From Nyssa sinensis (lineage: Eukaryota; Streptophyta; Magnoliopsida; Cornales; Nyssaceae): a stretch of DNA of 64,000 nucleotides. Shown here piece after piece: positions 60,750-64,000 of the stretch (position 1 is the first letter of the stretch; every line of letters begins with the position of its first letter). A program made the position numbers and the translations under genes. The notes below the pieces were generated by a model that was given only the letters and a program-made list of their open reading frames with translations, searched no databases and had not been told where the DNA came from. Location of the stretch: positions 53,953,347-54,017,346 of the forward strand of contig CM018048.1 of assembly GCA_008638375.1 (NCBI GenBank), written 5' to 3'.

Positions 60750-61270
60750 AAAAGAGCCTTATAAAGTAAAAAAAATTACAAAAAAAAAATCGGTTTAGAC
60801 ATAAAAGCAGTGAGAGTGTAAAATTTTATACTTGCGTTGCTTGTTAAAAGAGTCTTTTAAAGTAGCAAAAATTACAACAAAAAATCAGTTTAGATATAAA
60901 AGCAGTGAGAGAGTGAAATTTTACATTTGTGCTGCTTGTCAAATAGAGTTTTTTAAAGTAGTAAAAATTGCAACAAAAAAAATCAGTTTAGACATAAAAG
61001 CAGTAAAGGTGTGAAATTTTACAGTTGCACTACTTGCCAAAAAGAGTCTTTTAAAGTAGTAAAAATTACAACAAAAAAATTAATTTAGACAAAAAAGCAA
61101 TGAAAGTGTAAAATTTTATATTTGCATTGCTTGTCAAAAAGAGGGTTTTAAAATAGTAAAAATGACAACCGAAAAAAATCAGTTTAGACATAAAAGCTGT
61201 GAAAGTATGAAATTTTATTAATTTAAACATAAAAGCAATGAAAGTATAATATTTTACACTTGCGTTGCTT
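60750..61270. repeat. Minisatellite, about 96-bp period, five to six units
   Basis: Units begin near 60750, 60845, 60940, 61038 and 61135, with a shortened sixth. Each carries AAAGTAGxAAAAATTACAAC, TCAGTTTAGACATAAAAGCA, a GTGAAATTTTA stretch and TTGCxxTGCTTGTCAAA. Divergence is moderate. No coding role is apparent, although the period being divisible by three keeps some units open. Confidence 0.88.
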
Positions 61271-63405
61271 TATGAATGTACTTTAACACAAATTATAATT
61301 GAAATTAATGACTTAGATGGCAAGAAAGTTGGCAAGATGGGCCTCACTATTAAAAAAAGTGAAACTGAATCAGTGAGATGGTGAAAATGAGAGAGCATTA
61401 AAAAGGTAAAATTTTACCTTTGTGCTGCTTTATAAATAAACACACTTTAACACAAATTATAATAAAAATGAGAGGCTTAGATTGTAAAGAGGTTGAAATC
61501 TAGAGTATCATTGGCTTCTAAAGTCCCAACAAAAGCTCTCTCAAAATAGAAGCCTCTAAATCCTAATATTAAAAAAAGTAATGGCTTTCTTCAATTGTTC
61601 CCAATGAGGAGCCCACGTTCCAAAAATTTCAAAAGTAAGAACATTCAGTCAAAACCTCCACAAAATTATAAGAAAAAAAACAATTTTGGGTCTTAAATGA
61701 TTCGAAAAGATAGATCTAAAACTTTACTTGTATCGACATACGTAAAATCATTATCAACGACAATAGTCTCTTTATCATCATCTTTATTGCGGTCGATATC
61801 TTTGATTCTCCTATATCTATGGTGATGATTTACAGTGGGTAGGGATTCCTTGATTGTCAGCGATCACAAGCCAATAATCGACGATAGAAAAGTATGAAGC
61901 TCTCATGGAGTGTGACGGTGGTTACAGAGGAGAAAACCGAAAAGGGATAAATGATTTAAGGGTAAAAAAATAATATAATAAAAGTAGTTGATGCCAACTC
62001 ATCCAAAATGAATCCGAGTTTTAAAAACAAATAGCCTCCTGTGCTTCTACTTAAATTAGAAACACAAGTGGATCTTATGATAATATAATATATTTATCAA
62101 AGATTTAAGACTTATCAACCCTTAATATAAATAATATTTCTATTCCTACTCCAAAATTCAGTTCTTGAGCTCCAAAAAAAAAATACAACTTTAATAATTT
62201 AAAAAATAATATTTTAAAGTTCACGTGTTGATTTGAAAAGGTAAATAAAATACCCTAATATATAAAAGTTGTAACTCTAATAATGTATTATTTGAATTGT
62301 CAGAAAATGACAATATTATTGTTATGTCATATTTGACATTAGAATTGTTAGTGTTATTTTATATCATTTAAGAAATATAACTTGTGTATGCTAAATAAAT
62401 GTAGAGTACACGCTACTTTATCAAGTAAATGTCAAATGAAAGTCGAGTCTATACTACATTGTCAAGAAAAAATAGTTATTGTGTTAAAGAAGAGAATTTT
62501 AACATAATTGTTAAAATCTGGAATTTTGTATTGTATCAATGTTAAAGTATAAATTTGACATATATAAAATGGCATTTAGCATTAAATATGCTCTTAGATG
62601 ATACAGTATTAGATAACATGTCATGTGTGTAATTATAGTAAATCTATACACATATAACATATCATTTGATTATTTAAGGGGTTGGCAATTAGATCAGTGA
62701 TTTTTTTAATAAATTAGTATGGACTAAGAAGTCTTTTTTTTTTATTAAAGCAGTTTGGAGTTTTAATAAAGTCACAAATTGTGATGATTATTTTTTTATA
62801 AAAAAAATAATAATGGTTATTCACACTCCCATTTATTTAGTTATACTTTTAAAAAACATTTTTTTAATAATTAAAAGTATACATTTTAAAACTCAAATGA
62901 TCAAATGAAACGTGAGAATAGCTTGACACTTTTTTATGGTACATTTAAAAAAAAAAAAATGAAACCCGAGCAATGATTCTTTGGAAATAAACTCTATCTA
63001 TGTGAGTAATTAAATATATATATTTTTTCATTTTTTTTATTTATATTTTTAAAATGCATTTACTTAACTTAAAAAAAACTATTTTATATTAATTCTAATT
63101 TTTAAAACAAATAAAAATATATTTACAACAAAGTTCTATAAATTTGTGAAAAGTTCTATAAATAGTCACTAAACTACTTAGTTCTTTCTCTTTAGCCTCT
63201 TCCATTTTGCCAGAAGTATGGCTACACATTGATTTCCTCTTCTACAATTTGTGAAAGATGGTCACATTGCATTTGTGAATTAGCAACTATAGTATTTAAT
63301 GATGACTCTGAGTGGGTGCTCCATTTGAAAGTTTAACAATTGAAGTGAATCTCTCCTAAAGATAATACTCTGAATTCCCTTCATTATGGCAAGCATAATA
63401 AATCA

Positions 63406-63436
<31 letters not shown>

Positions 63437-64000
63437 GTGTTAGTGCAAAAGTATAGTTGGAGAGACTTTTAGGCTACCTTTGGATAGTAATTTAGATATA
63501 ATTTTTTTAAAAATATTTTTAAAATGTGTTTCAAATTTTGTAATTAATTTTTTAAAAGCTGTAAAAATGCGTTTGAATATGATAATTTAAATTTTAAAAA
63601 ATTTTAAAAACATGAAAACGTGTTTAGATATAATCTGAAAAAAAAAAAAAAAAAAAAAAAAGATGCTTTCTCCACCTTTTTAAAATACTAATATCAACAC
63701 ATATTAATTACCGCAATCAGACGTCATACAAGTAAGATATCAAGACTTTTATGGTCAAAATCAAATAGGCTCATAAAACCATGTGCTACATTGGATCCTA
63801 ACCCATAGTTAAACCTATCTCTTCCGATTTCCTCTGTTAAGGAAATCTATTACCTACAATTCTCTATAGCTCCCTCTCTATTAGACATCCATCCATTTTC
63901 ATCACAACACAACACACCACCACTAAGTTTCATCGACAACCACAGACTTAGACAACCCATTAACGATTACCGATAGCCAATGATGCAACACCACTCGCCA
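61271..64000. other. AT-rich right flank, no gene recognised
   Basis: Holds a partial echo of the 96-bp unit at about 61390-61480, (AT)n at about 63408-63430, and a long A run near 63640-63661. The last 170 bases are richer in C and A and could be the start of another gene's leader or a repeat, but the window ends before this can be judged. Confidence 0.45.

Noticed and set aside
1..64000. A prokaryote-style operon, defence island or novel multi-gene system
   Set aside because: All convincing genes are spliced plant genes separated by transposon-rich DNA. I found no clustered genes of linked function.

Overview
This is an AT-rich stretch of a eudicot plant nuclear genome. It has spliced genes with GT-AG introns, plant-specific protein families (a MIKC*-type MADS-box factor, isoprenylated HMA metallochaperone-like proteins, an A1-family aspartic protease) and many plant transposable-element remnants (MULE, Ty1/copia, L1, tRNA-derived SINEs). 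The species cannot be fixed from the sequence. All recognised genes lie on the minus strand.

Layout. 1-17.5 kb has no host gene that I can recognise. It holds a well-bounded Pack-MULE (1774-4067) carrying a broken NYN-domain gene fragment, several direct tandem repeats, L1 3' ends, a degraded copia element with a SINE inserted in its LTR-like 3' region, and an inverted pair of LTR-like sequences (15.3-16.5 kb). From 18.1 to 48.25 kb the window is dominated by a tandem segmental duplication: copy 1 (18099-33328) and copy 2 (34961-48254), separated by a 1.6-kb LTR-retrotransposon fragment. Copy 1, with the sequence just left of it, contains a complete 12-exon MADS-box gene of the AGL66/AGL67/AGL104 (MIKC* S-clade) type and an intact two-exon HIPP gene. 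Copy 2 contains a wrecked MADS copy, which has lost exons 2-4, half of exon 1, the last exon and the upstream region, and a second intact HIPP gene. At 48.3-59.6 kb lies a complete 10-exon, roughly 11-kb gene for a GPI-anchor-type aspartic protease, with introns loaded with L1, MULE and SINE insertions. 60-64 kb is AT-rich and carries a 96-bp minisatellite.

How the parts relate. The genes do not form a pathway. The story is structural. The duplication copied a MADS-HIPP block; its left breakpoint falls 19 bp inside the last MADS intron and its right breakpoint 62 bp beyond the protease stop codon. The HIPP proteins survive in both copies with five amino-acid differences, but copy 1 has lost about 0.7 kb immediately upstream of its HIPP gene, while MADS survives only in copy 1. 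Three rearrangement junctions carry short insertions that match nearby sequence, a signature of polymerase-theta-like or template-switching repair.

Exon models were built by hand from splice-site consensus, conserved reading phase and family resemblance. No alignment or expression data were available.
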